From Clostridioides mangenotii TR (GTDB lineage Bacteria > Bacillota > Clostridia > Peptostreptococcales > Peptostreptococcaceae): a DNA stretch of 57,972 nt. A program made the translations under genes and the position numbers. The stretch covers positions 30,458 to 88,429 of the forward strand of contig NZ_AXUS01000016.1 in assembly GCF_000498755.1 (NCBI RefSeq), read 5' to 3'. The notes under the pieces were generated by a model. It was not told the origin of the DNA and did no database searches. It saw only the letters and a list, made by a program, of their open reading frames with translations. Positions within the stretch are counted from its first letter, which is position 1, and every line of letters starts with the position of its first letter. Positions 17,259 to 24,934 of the stretch are shown here, piece after piece.

Positions 17259-18377
17259 ATGGGAGAGAAAAATGAATTTTTTGAACAGATGTTGGAACAT
17301 AGAAGAACTTTAAACAAGATTCCGGAGCTTGGAAGAAATGAGTTTGAGACTTCAAAATACATAAAAAATCACCTTGATAATCTAGGGGTCGAATACGATA
17401 CTGTTCTAGAAACAGGTGTAGTAGGAATTATAAAAGGGAAAAATCCTAAAAAAACTCTAGCTTTTAGAGCAGATATAGATGCTCTTTGTAGTGATGAGGG
17501 TCCAAAACATCTATGTGGCCACGATGGACACACATCGATTCTATTAGGTCTGATAAAATATGTGATAAATAATATAGAAAGCCTAAACGACAATATAGTA
17601 TTTATATTTCAACCAGCAGAAGAAGGACCTGGTGGAGCGGAAGATATTATTAAAGCAGGTGTATTTAAAAAGTACAATGTAGATGAAGTATTTGGACTAC
17701 ATATATATCCTGAAATACCAGAGGGATATGTAGGAGTAAGACCTGGATATTTTCTAGCTCAAATTGGAGATCTAAATATAGATATAACTTCAAAGAGCGG
17801 GCATGGGGCAATGCCACAAACTAGTGTGGATGGAATTGTTATTGCAGGAAACTTTGTAAATGCAATTCAAAGTATAGTTTCTAGAAATCTCAGTCCTATA
17901 GAAAATGCAGTCCTTACTATTGGGTGCATCAATGGGGGATCTAGAAGAAATATAATTGCAGGAAATATTAGATTGGAAGGGACTATTAGGACCTTTAAGC
18001 CAGAAGTATACAACACAATGAAGGAAAGACTTAGAAAAATCGCGGCAGGTTTTGAAGTTTCGTACGACTGTAAGATTGATGTGGAGATTATAGACGACTA
18101 CGGAGCGGTAAACAATGACAAAAATCTTTTTAATGAATTTGTAGAAGCTATAGGTAAAGAAAATGTCATTGAGTTGGACCCGCTGATGATCTCAGAAGAT
18201 TTCTCATACTATCAAAAAGAGGTTCCAGGACTATTCTTTATGCTAGGAGCTAGAAATGAAGAAAAGGGATATGTAAACAGCCTTCACAATATTAACTTTA
18301 ATTTCGACGAGAAGATCTTAATGAATGCGATAGAAACATACAAAAAACTACTTAAATTTAAAAAATCTATAGATTAA
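17259..18377 (+). CDS. M20D metallo-aminoacylase, possible N-acetyldiaminopimelate deacetylase
   Basis: A 372-residue M20 peptidase-family amidohydrolase. Metal ligands are seen in RADIDAL (around residues 69-75), CGHDGHTSI (around 86-94), FQPAEEGPGGAED (around 118-130), LHIYPEIPEG (around 145-154) and the C-terminal SLHNINF (around 342). The dimerisation domain shows SGHGAMPQ and IIAGNIRLEGTIRTF. The pattern is close to B. subtilis YkuR (DapL), the N-acetyl-LL-diaminopimelate deacetylase that works with DapH. Since a DapH gene lies 5 kb away and no other deacetylase is in the window, that role is plausible. Hippurate or other N-acyl-amino-acid hydrolase activity is an alternative. ATG follows GGGAGGG. 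Confidence 0.8.
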   Translation: MGEKNEFFEQMLEHRRTLNKIPELGRNEFETSKYIKNHLDNLGVEYDTVLETGVVGIIKGKNPKKTLAFRADIDALCSDEGPKHLCGHDGHTSILLGLIKYVINNIESLNDNIVFIFQPAEEGPGGAEDIIKAGVFKKYNVDEVFGLHIYPEIPEGYVGVRPGYFLAQIGDLNIDITSKSGHGAMPQTSVDGIVIAGNFVNAIQSIVSRNLSPIENAVLTIGCINGGSRRNIIAGNIRLEGTIRTFKPEVYNTMKERLRKIAAGFEVSYDCKIDVEIIDDYGAVNNDKNLFNEFVEAIGKENVIELDPLMISEDFSYYQKEVPGLFFMLGARNEEKGYVNSLHNINFNFDEKILMNAIETYKKLLKFKKSID

Positions 18378-18381
18378 AAAA

Positions 18382-18442
18382 TATCCCCTTATATTTTTGT
18401 ATAAAAATCACTTATATGACAAAAATAAAGATATAAGGGGTG
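18382..18442 (+). promoter_or_regulatory. Inverted repeat that would mask the spore-protein ribosome binding site
   Basis: CCCCTTATAT (18386-18395) is complementary to ATATAAGGGG (18431-18440), and the right arm contains the AAGGGGTGG ribosome binding site of the gene at 18449. If both arms are in one transcript, translation initiation would be blocked by base pairing. No T-run follows, so it is not a terminator for the M20 gene. Confidence 0.5.
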
Positions 18443-18448
18443 GTTTTA

Positions 18449-18766
18449 ATGAACGATAATAATAATAAAAAACACTTAGATGAAAATAACGATAAAATTG
18501 AAGATTATAAAAATGTAAATAATAGAAAATTAGATATAAATGAAGAAGATAGATCGGTTTACAAAAAAACTAAGATTGTTAATGGAAAAAATACCAAGAT
18601 AATCACTAACAATGACTTTATGAAATACGAGATAGCTTCTGAATTAGGGCTTCTAGATAAAGTAAAAGAATACGGTTGGGCTGAGTTGACAGCTAAAGAA
18701 GCTGGTCAAATCGGCGGTATATTAACATCCAGAAACAGGAAGAGGAAAAAAGAGGAGCAAAGATAA
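18449..18766 (+). CDS. Alpha/beta-type small acid-soluble spore protein (SspF-like) with N-terminal extension
   Basis: A 105-residue protein. The C-terminal part (about 58-100) reads MKYEIASELGLLDKVKEYGW, then LTAKEAGQIGGILTSR, which matches the two-helix DNA-binding module of alpha/beta SASPs (K-x-E-I-A-x-E-L-G, then G-x-x-G-G). These proteins coat and protect spore DNA. The first 57 residues are rich in Asn, Asp and Lys and have no counterpart in typical 60-75-residue SASPs. ATG 18449 follows AAGGGGTGG by five bases; a GTG at 18440 overlaps that site. It implies a spore former. The stop is one base before the next ATG, so the pair is probably cotranscribed. Confidence 0.7.
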   Translation: MNDNNNKKHLDENNDKIEDYKNVNNRKLDINEEDRSVYKKTKIVNGKNTKIITNNDFMKYEIASELGLLDKVKEYGWAELTAKEAGQIGGILTSRNRKRKKEEQR

Positions 18767-18767
18767 A

Positions 18768-19514
18768 ATGGAGCAATACACTGAGTTCGCTTTTGTATAC
18801 GATGAACTTATGGATGAGGTCGACTATGATGATTGGGTTAAATACCTTGAAGATATTATAGATAAGGAAGATGTAAAGATTAAAAATATACTTGAGCTTG
18901 CATGTGGTACTGGAAATATAACTATACCGCTTGCAAAAAAAGATTATGATATAGCGGGTATAGATATATCGTATGAAATGCTAAGCGTTGCGAGAGAAAA
19001 GGCAGAAAAAGAAGGTATAGAGCTTGTTTTATTAGAGCAAGATATAACGGAATTGGATTTTGAAATAGATAACCTCGATTGTGTTTTATGTGCATGTGAC
19101 GGGTTTAACTATATAATAGATGATGAAGATCTCAAAAGTGTATTTGAAAAGACTTATGATCTTTTAAAAGACGGTGGGTTATTTCTATTCGATATAAGCT
19201 CTTACTATAAATTATCTCAAGTTCTGGGAAACAATATGTACGGAGAAAATAGAGAAGACGTAACTTATATGTGGCAAAATTTCTTTTTCGAGGAAGATAA
19301 CACACTAGATATGGAGTTAGCTTTCTTTATAAAAGATGAAGGTGGTAAATTCGATAAATTTGAAGAAGAACATAGACAAAGAGCGTATACAAAAGAAGAA
19401 ATTGTAGGGATGTTAAACGAATCGGGGTTTGACAATATAAAGGTTTATGGTGATTTTACCTTTGAAGAGCCTAAAAGTACTTCTCAAAGAATATTTTTTG
19501 TGTGTAAGAAATGA
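18768..19514 (+). CDS. Class I SAM-dependent methyltransferase (YqeM-like)
   Basis: A 248-residue methyltransferase. Motif I is ILELACGTGNITIPLA (around residues 41-56), the acidic ribose-binding residue is in AGIDISYEML (around 64-73), and motif II/III regions are DNLDCVLCACDGFNYI (around 101-116) and LLKDGGLFLFDIS (around 134-146). The N-terminal YTEFAFVYDELMDEVDYDDW is typical of a family often found next to hslO in Clostridia, as here. Substrate unknown. Starts one base after the stop of the spore protein gene, so translational coupling is likely. Confidence 0.85.
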   Translation: MEQYTEFAFVYDELMDEVDYDDWVKYLEDIIDKEDVKIKNILELACGTGNITIPLAKKDYDIAGIDISYEMLSVAREKAEKEGIELVLLEQDITELDFEIDNLDCVLCACDGFNYIIDDEDLKSVFEKTYDLLKDGGLFLFDISSYYKLSQVLGNNMYGENREDVTYMWQNFFFEEDNTLDMELAFFIKDEGGKFDKFEEEHRQRAYTKEEIVGMLNESGFDNIKVYGDFTFEEPKSTSQRIFFVCKK

Positions 19515-19633
19515 TTTGAATAAAATATCAAAAAGTAAAATTGATAATAATTTTAAAAAAGCAATAAAATTAAAGAATAAATTAAAGCAAAATTAGTGAA
19601 AATAATAAAGCTGTGATATTTGGAGGAAATTAG

Positions 19634-20509
19634 ATGAAAGATTATATACTTAGAGCAATTGCTGGAGATGGTCAGGTTAGAGCATTTGTAGCAGATACTA
19701 CAAATATGGTCGAAAAAGCGAGAGGTTTACACAAGACTACAAAAGTAGCAACTGCTGCTCTTGGAAGAACGCTTACGGCGACTTCTATTATGGGTCTGAT
19801 GATGAAGAATGATGGGGACAAATTAACAGTAATAATAAAGGGTGGAGGGCCGATTGGAAGTATATTGGTTACTTCAAACTCTAGAGGAACTGTAAAGGGA
19901 TATGTGTCAAATCCCGATGTTGTAGTGGAAGATTACCCAAATGGAAAACTAAATGTTGCGGGGGCAGTAGGTAAAGATGGCGTTATAAGAGTAATAAAAG
20001 ATTTTGGTTTAAAAGAACCTTATAATGGAGCTTATCCTATAGCTAGTGGAGAAATAGCTCAAGACTTTACAAATTACTTTGCTATGTCTGAGCAAACTCC
20101 TTCAGTAGTTTCGCTTGGTGTCTACACTAGAGAAGATGAAGTTGAATATGCTGGAGGATTTATAGTACAGCTTATGCCAGATGCAACTGAGGAAGTCATA
20201 AGTCAGTTGGAGAAAAACATATCTGAGATTCCTTCTATAACAGATATGTTGAAATCTGGAGATAAGCCAGAAGATATGCTGGAAAAAGTACTATCAGGAT
20301 TAAATCCAAAGGTTCTAGATTCTTGTGATGTTTCATTTGAGTGCGATTGTTCAAAGGAAAGAATGGCTGAAGCTCTTATTTCTATAGGAAAAAATAGTTT
20401 GATAGAACTATTAGAAGAGGATAAGCAGGCGGAAGTCGGATGTCAATTTTGCAATCAAAAGTATAAATTTTCAGATGAAGAGTTACAAGATCTAATTGAT
20501 TCAATTTAA
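19634..20509 (+). CDS. hslO: Hsp33 redox-activated chaperone
   Basis: A 291-residue cytoplasmic holdase. The N-terminal domain has the family regions TKVATAALGRTLTATSIMG (around 36-54), IKGGGPIGSILV (around 68-79) and YNGAYPIASGEIAQD (around 129-143). The C-terminal redox switch has the four zinc cysteines as CDC (around 234-236) and CQFC (around 269-272). Oxidation releases zinc and activates the chaperone. The protein is full length. ATG follows TTGGAGG. Confidence 0.95.
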   Translation: MKDYILRAIAGDGQVRAFVADTTNMVEKARGLHKTTKVATAALGRTLTATSIMGLMMKNDGDKLTVIIKGGGPIGSILVTSNSRGTVKGYVSNPDVVVEDYPNGKLNVAGAVGKDGVIRVIKDFGLKEPYNGAYPIASGEIAQDFTNYFAMSEQTPSVVSLGVYTREDEVEYAGGFIVQLMPDATEEVISQLEKNISEIPSITDMLKSGDKPEDMLEKVLSGLNPKVLDSCDVSFECDCSKERMAEALISIGKNSLIELLEEDKQAEVGCQFCNQKYKFSDEELQDLIDSI

Positions 20510-20580
20510 CGAATAAGGTTGAGCGATTTTATCAATTTGATTTAGTATAGTGATAAGTTAGTAAAATTATCAAAAAAAAA

Positions 20581-20612
20581 TTCTCGTTATGATAAAATTC
20601 TCATAATGATAA
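20581..20612 (+). promoter_or_regulatory. Two direct-repeat activator sites upstream of the ridA sigma-54 promoter
   Basis: TTCTCGTTATGATAA (20581-20595) and TTCTCATAATGATAA (20598-20612) start 17 bp apart, about 120-150 bp ahead of the promoter at 20730. The first is identical to the site at 23338-23352 and complementary to 23372-23386, both upstream of the ygeX promoter. The common core is GTTATSATAAC. The sigma-54 activator encoded at 21512 is the natural candidate to bind it (inference). Confidence 0.75.
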
Positions 20613-20729
20613 GCAAGAAAGTGCCGTTTACTTTGTTAAAAAAAGTTTTATTATGTAGAATTGTAGCTAGATGTATTAGTTTTACATTAAGAATAGAATT
20701 AATAAAAAAATAAAGTGAAAAGAAAAAAG

Positions 20730-20744
20730 TGGCATGAAAATTGC
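20730..20744 (+). promoter_or_regulatory. Sigma-54 promoter of ridA
   Basis: TGGCATGAAAATTGC matches TGGCAYG-N4-TTGC with exact spacing. It lies 139 bp before the ridA start. Apart from this and the activator sites, 20510-20883 holds no gene. Confidence 0.9.
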
Positions 20745-20883
20745 TTTTTAAAATATGAAAGAGCATTAATAAATCATTAACAACGAAGTTATATGATTTA
20801 ATTAGATAAAGAAGGGTTTATTAGTGTTTAGAATCGTGTTCTAAGAACATGATCAATACTTAACTTAGCAGGAGGTGACGTAA

Positions 20884-21261
20884 ATGTCAAAAAAAGTAAT
20901 TTCTACAGAGAAAGCTCCGGGAGCAATAGGACCATACTCACAAGCTATACAAATTGGAAACATAGTTTCTACATCGGGACAACTTCCAATAGATATGGCA
21001 ACGGGAGAATTAATGACTGATCCTAAGTTAGCTACTAAAGCATCTTTAGATAACGTTAAAGCGATATTAGAAGAAGCTGGTACTAGCATGGATAAAGTAT
21101 TCAAAACTACAGTTTTCGTTAAGGATCTTAAAGATTTTAATGATGTAAATGAAGTTTATGCAACATACTTCAAAGAAAATCCACCAGCAAGATCATGTGT
21201 ACAAGTTGCACAATTGCCAAAGGATGCTGTTGTTGAAATAGAAGCTTTAGCAACAATATAG
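20884..21261 (+). CDS. ridA: RidA family reactive intermediate deaminase
   Basis: A 125-residue YjgF/RidA protein that hydrolyses 2-aminoacrylate and related enamines. Family marks are EKAPGAIGPYSQA (around residues 8-20), STSGQLPID (around 29-37) and ARSCVQVAQLPKDAVVEIEA (around 101-120), where the Arg binds the carboxylate. YgeX, encoded downstream, makes aminoacrylate from diaminopropionate, so RidA probably protects against or speeds turnover of that intermediate. ATG follows AGGAGGTG. It is the first gene behind the sigma-54 promoter at 20730. Confidence 0.95.
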   Translation: MSKKVISTEKAPGAIGPYSQAIQIGNIVSTSGQLPIDMATGELMTDPKLATKASLDNVKAILEEAGTSMDKVFKTTVFVKDLKDFNDVNEVYATYFKENPPARSCVQVAQLPKDAVVEIEALATI

Positions 21262-21332
21262 TAATAAAAGTTAAGTCTACTAAAAAAAGTTTATATTAAA
21301 TCTATATATAAAAATCTATCTAAAAACATTTA

Positions 21333-21384
21333 GCCTTTTTTTTAGCAAAATGAATTCATTTTACTAAATAAAAGGCATTTTTTT
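21333..21384 (+). terminator. Intrinsic terminator of ridA
   Basis: GCCTTTTTTTTAG and AAAATGAATTCATTTT form a long interrupted stem with CTAAATAAAAGGC, followed by ATTTTTTT. It separates ridA from the activator gene. Confidence 0.8.
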
Positions 21385-21511
21385 ATAAAATTTTATTTTA
21401 TATTGTAAATAAGGCCTTTATTGTTAATAAATTCTTAACCTGTCGTGCTTATATGTGATAAAATATAAGTGGGTACTATATTTAAAATTAAGTTCTTATG
21501 GAGGTATGTTG

Positions 21512-23332
21512 ATGGGAAGTAGATTAAAAGAATTCCAACAATATATGATAAAATATACTGAAACTATTGCAAGTGTTTTAGATATAGATATAGAAATTGT
21601 CGACGATAGATTGATGAGGATAAGCGGTTCTGGAATCTACAAATCTAAAATAGATGAAAGTGTAGTTACAGAGGGGTATATTTACAATAAAGTCATGGTA
21701 TCGGGAGAACAGATGACGGTTTTAGATATTTGTGACAGTGACGTATGTGTAGAGTGCGATCATTACCAGACATGTCTAAACAAAGTTATTATTGCTGTTC
21801 CGATTAAATATAATGATAATCATACTATTGGTGTAATAGGAGCAATAAGCACTGATGTATATAAGAAAAAAGAAATAAAAAACAAACTAGAGAGTTATAC
21901 AACGTTTATAAATCATATTTCAGACCTTATATCGATGAAGATGGAGGAGTTTGAAATTAGCGACAATAATGATAAGATGATCACGACACTAAGGGAAATA
22001 TTGGATCATGTCGAAAAAGGTGTCGTAATTTTAGATAGCAATAGCCATATTTCCTATATAAACAATATAGCTTTGAAAAAATTGGGAATTAACAGTGATG
22101 CTTTAGACAAGCTGATTACAATAAAACTGCTTGAAACATTTTCTAATGGAAAAGAATTGGTAGAGTTTAAAATAGGAAAAGAAGTATTCAATATTACATC
22201 TAAAAAAATCCACGTATATCCTTATGTGCCAACTTTTGACAGAATACTAGTATTCGATAAGACGTATGCCGCTAAGCAGGGTACAGAGATAAATAGCGGA
22301 TGGGGATTTAAAAACATAGACTCTATAGTAGGTAGTTCTGAGGCTATTAAGAAAGTTAAACAGAGAACTAAGAGACTTGCTAAGTCTAATTCGTCAGTTC
22401 TGATAACTGGTGAAAGTGGGACAGGTAAGGAACTCATAGCCAAGGCGATACACTCTGAAGGAGATAGATGGAACAAACCTTTTATTGCGATAAATTGTGC
22501 GGCCATACCGGAAAACTTGCTGGAGAGTGAATTGTTTGGCTACAGTAAAGGTGCATTTAGTGGTGCTAGTAGTAGCGGTAAGGTGGGGAAATTTGAACTT
22601 GCGAATGAAGGAGTTATATTCTTGGATGAGATAGGTGACCTGCCTATGCACTTACAGGCTAAACTTTTAAGGGTTCTTCAGGAGAGAAAATTTGCTAGAG
22701 TTGGGTCGAATAAACTTATAGACTTAGATATAAGAGTCATAACTGCGACGAATAAAAATCTTTTACATCTTGTTAATGAAGGCGAGTTTAGGGAAGATTT
22801 ATATTATAGAATAAATGTAATACCGATTAATTTGCCACCGTTGAGAGAAAGAAAAGAAGATATAGCAGATATGATGATGATGTTTGTATCTAAATATTCG
22901 GTGGAATTAGACAAGCATCTAAATGAAATTAGAGAGCCCGTTATGGATATGCTTATCAATTACAACTGGCCTGGAAATGTAAGAGAGTTAGAAAACGCTG
23001 TAGAGTATATGATGAATTTAGTGGATGATGAGGGCGCGATTTATAAGGATATGCTTCCTGTGGATATTTTAAATTACTACGAAGAAGAAGTGGATCCTAT
23101 AAATGGAAAAAGTGATGTTTCACTATCTATAACGATTAATTCTTATATAAGTGAGGTATCTGCAGATTTACTAGAAAATGAAGAAAATATAATTAAAATA
23201 AAGGATTTAGAGCTTATGTATATAAATAAGTTACTAGACAAGTATGGTAGGGATACTAAGACTAAGAAGCTTCTAGCTAAGAAGCTTGGGATAGGTTTAG
23301 CTACTCTTTATAGAAAATTAGAAGACGAATAA
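21512..23332 (+). CDS. Sigma-54-dependent activator of the purine-degradation cluster
   Basis: A 606-residue enhancer-binding protein with the same layout as the one at 3529: an N-terminal sensor domain (about 1-140) with Cys residues in DICDSDVCVECDHYQTC, a PAS-like segment (about 155-240), the AAA+ domain (about 270-500; [18 protein letters not shown] in place of [15 protein letters not shown]) and a Fis-type HTH (LGIGLATLYRKLE). The Ser for Thr change in the contact loop is conservative. ATG 21512 is seven bases after GGAGG. It lies between two sigma-54 promoters that share an upstream repeat, so it likely controls both ridA and ygeX. The inducer, perhaps a purine or breakdown product, is unknown. 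Confidence 0.88.
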   Translation: MGSRLKEFQQYMIKYTETIASVLDIDIEIVDDRLMRISGSGIYKSKIDESVVTEGYIYNKVMVSGEQMTVLDICDSDVCVECDHYQTCLNKVIIAVPIKYNDNHTIGVIGAISTDVYKKKEIKNKLESYTTFINHISDLISMKMEEFEISDNNDKMITTLREILDHVEKGVVILDSNSHISYINNIALKKLGINSDALDKLITIKLLETFSNGKELVEFKIGKEVFNITSKKIHVYPYVPTFDRILVFDKTYAAKQGTEINSGWGFKNIDSIVGSSEAIKKVKQRTKRLAKSNSSVLITGESGTGKELIAKAIHSEGDRWNKPFIAINCAAIPENLLESELFGYSKGAFSGASSSGKVGKFELANEGVIFLDEIGDLPMHLQAKLLRVLQERKFARVGSNKLIDLDIRVITATNKNLLHLVNEGEFREDLYYRINVIPINLPPLRERKEDIADMMMMFVSKYSVELDKHLNEIREPVMDMLINYNWPGNVRELENAVEYMMNLVDDEGAIYKDMLPVDILNYYEEEVDPINGKSDVSLSITINSYISEVSADLLENEENIIKIKDLELMYINKLLDKYGRDTKTKKLLAKKLGIGLATLYRKLEDE

Positions 23333-23337
23333 ATTAA

Positions 23338-23392
23338 TTCTCGTTATGATAATTCTCGAATTGGGAAAATGTTATCATAACGAGAATTTTTT
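23338..23392 (+). promoter_or_regulatory. Terminator that also carries paired activator sites for ygeX
   Basis: TTCTCGTTATGATAA (23338-23352) and its exact complement TTATCATAACGAGAA (23372-23386) form a 15-bp stem with a 19-base loop, followed by TTTTTT. It should terminate the activator gene. The same 15-mer lies upstream of ridA in a place where no hairpin forms, which suggests the arms are also binding sites. They lie about 105-150 bp ahead of the ygeX promoter. Confidence 0.75.
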
Positions 23393-23489
23393 GTATTAAA
23401 TAATAATCGATAAAGATACAGACAAATCGACAATAATGATAAATGGCTTAGACACTAGATAAAAAATATTTATTTAACAAAAGCGTAGT

Positions 23490-23504
23490 TGGCATACTAA
23501 TTGC
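23490..23504 (+). promoter_or_regulatory. Sigma-54 promoter of ygeX and downstream genes
   Basis: TGGCATACTAATTGC fits the -24/-12 pattern with exact spacing, 58 bp before the ygeX start codon. Confidence 0.88.
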
Positions 23505-23561
23505 TATTAAATATAGACGGAAATATAATTTAAATTGTGAAAATCGAAAGGAGAAAAATAA

Positions 23562-24794
23562 ATGAGAGAAATCAAATGGAAAGTAAATACTTTACCAAAG
23601 ACAGATAACAAAGAACAAATAATAGACTTTTTAAAAGATGCGGAAATAGACAAGGTTAAGAAATTCCACGAAAGTTTCCCACAATATACTAAAACTCCAT
23701 TAGTGAAACTAGATAATTTAGCTAAAGAATTAGGTGTAGGAGGATTATTCGTTAAAGACGAGTCTTACAGATTTGGTTTAAACGCATTTAAAGTATTAGG
23801 TGGATCTTATGCTATGGGTAAATGGATGGCAGATAAATTAGGAAAAGATATATCAGAACTACCTTACGATAAATTAATATCAGATGATACTAGAAAAGAA
23901 TTAGGAGATGTAACTTTCTACACAGCTACTGATGGTAACCACGGTAGAGGAGTTGCTTGGACTGCAAACAGATTAAAGCAAAAATCAGTAGTCTACATGC
24001 CAATAGGATCTACAGAATTTAGACTTAACAAGATCAAAGACGAAGGTGCTGATGCAAGTATAACTGATTTAAACTACGATGACGCTGTTAGATTAGCTAC
24101 TAAGCATGCTAATGAAACAGGAGGACTAGTAGTTCAAGATACAGCTTGGGAAGGTTACGAAGACATCCCAGCATGGATTATGCAAGGATACGGAACAATG
24201 GCTAAAGAAGCTGTTGAACAATTAAAAGAGTACGGTGTAGATAGACCAACTCATGTATTTGTTCAAGCAGGAGTTGGATCATTAGCAGGAGCTGTTCAAG
24301 GTTACGTTGCAAACGCTTTTGAGGAGTGCCCTATAACTGTAGTTGTAGAAGCTGACGAAGCAGATTGCTACTACAAATCAGCTGAAGTAAACGACGGAAA
24401 AGCAGTGGCTGTTGGTGGAGATATGCCTACAATAATGGCTGGTCTTGCTTGTGGAGAAGTAAACACAATAGGATTTGAAGTACTTAAAAACTATGCTTCA
24501 GCATTCGTTTCTGCACCAGACTGGGTAGCTTCTAAAGGTATGAGAACTTTAGGTAACCCATTAAGAGGAGACGAAAAAGTAATATCAGGAGAGTCAGGAG
24601 CTGTTACTACAGGATTAGTAGCTGAAATAATGACAAACGACGATATGAAAGACTTAAGAGATGCTCTTAGATTAGATGCTAACTCTAAAGTATTAGTTAT
24701 AAGTACAGAAGGTGACACTGATCCAGAAATGTACAAAAGCATAGTATGGGATGGAAATTGCCCAAGTGTTCATGGACCTCACGGAAGAAAATAA
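23562..24794 (+). CDS. ygeX: 2,3-diaminopropionate ammonia-lyase
   Basis: A 410-residue PLP enzyme of the tryptophan synthase beta superfamily that splits 2,3-diaminopropionate to pyruvate and two ammonia. The Schiff-base lysine is in FGLNAFKVLGGSYA (around residues 71-84). A conserved TDGNHGRGVAW segment follows (around 126-136). The phosphate-binding glycine loop is QAGVGSLAGA (around 237-246). Full length matches the YgeX family. In E. coli, ygeX lies in the ygeWXYZ-ssnA-ygfK purine locus. ATG follows AAAGGAG. First gene behind the second sigma-54 promoter. Confidence 0.95.
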   Translation: MREIKWKVNTLPKTDNKEQIIDFLKDAEIDKVKKFHESFPQYTKTPLVKLDNLAKELGVGGLFVKDESYRFGLNAFKVLGGSYAMGKWMADKLGKDISELPYDKLISDDTRKELGDVTFYTATDGNHGRGVAWTANRLKQKSVVYMPIGSTEFRLNKIKDEGADASITDLNYDDAVRLATKHANETGGLVVQDTAWEGYEDIPAWIMQGYGTMAKEAVEQLKEYGVDRPTHVFVQAGVGSLAGAVQGYVANAFEECPITVVVEADEADCYYKSAEVNDGKAVAVGGDMPTIMAGLACGEVNTIGFEVLKNYASAFVSAPDWVASKGMRTLGNPLRGDEKVISGESGAVTTGLVAEIMTNDDMKDLRDALRLDANSKVLVISTEGDTDPEMYKSIVWDGNCPSVHGPHGRK

Positions 24795-24934
24795 TAAGTT
24801 TAGAACTTTTAATTTTAAATGAATAAAAGTTAAAATGATAGAAATATAAAAAGATAACAAGTTTTAAAGACTATAAAATAGAATAGTAAAATTTAAATAA
24901 AAAAATTAAATATGAATTGGTTGGAGGAATTGAA

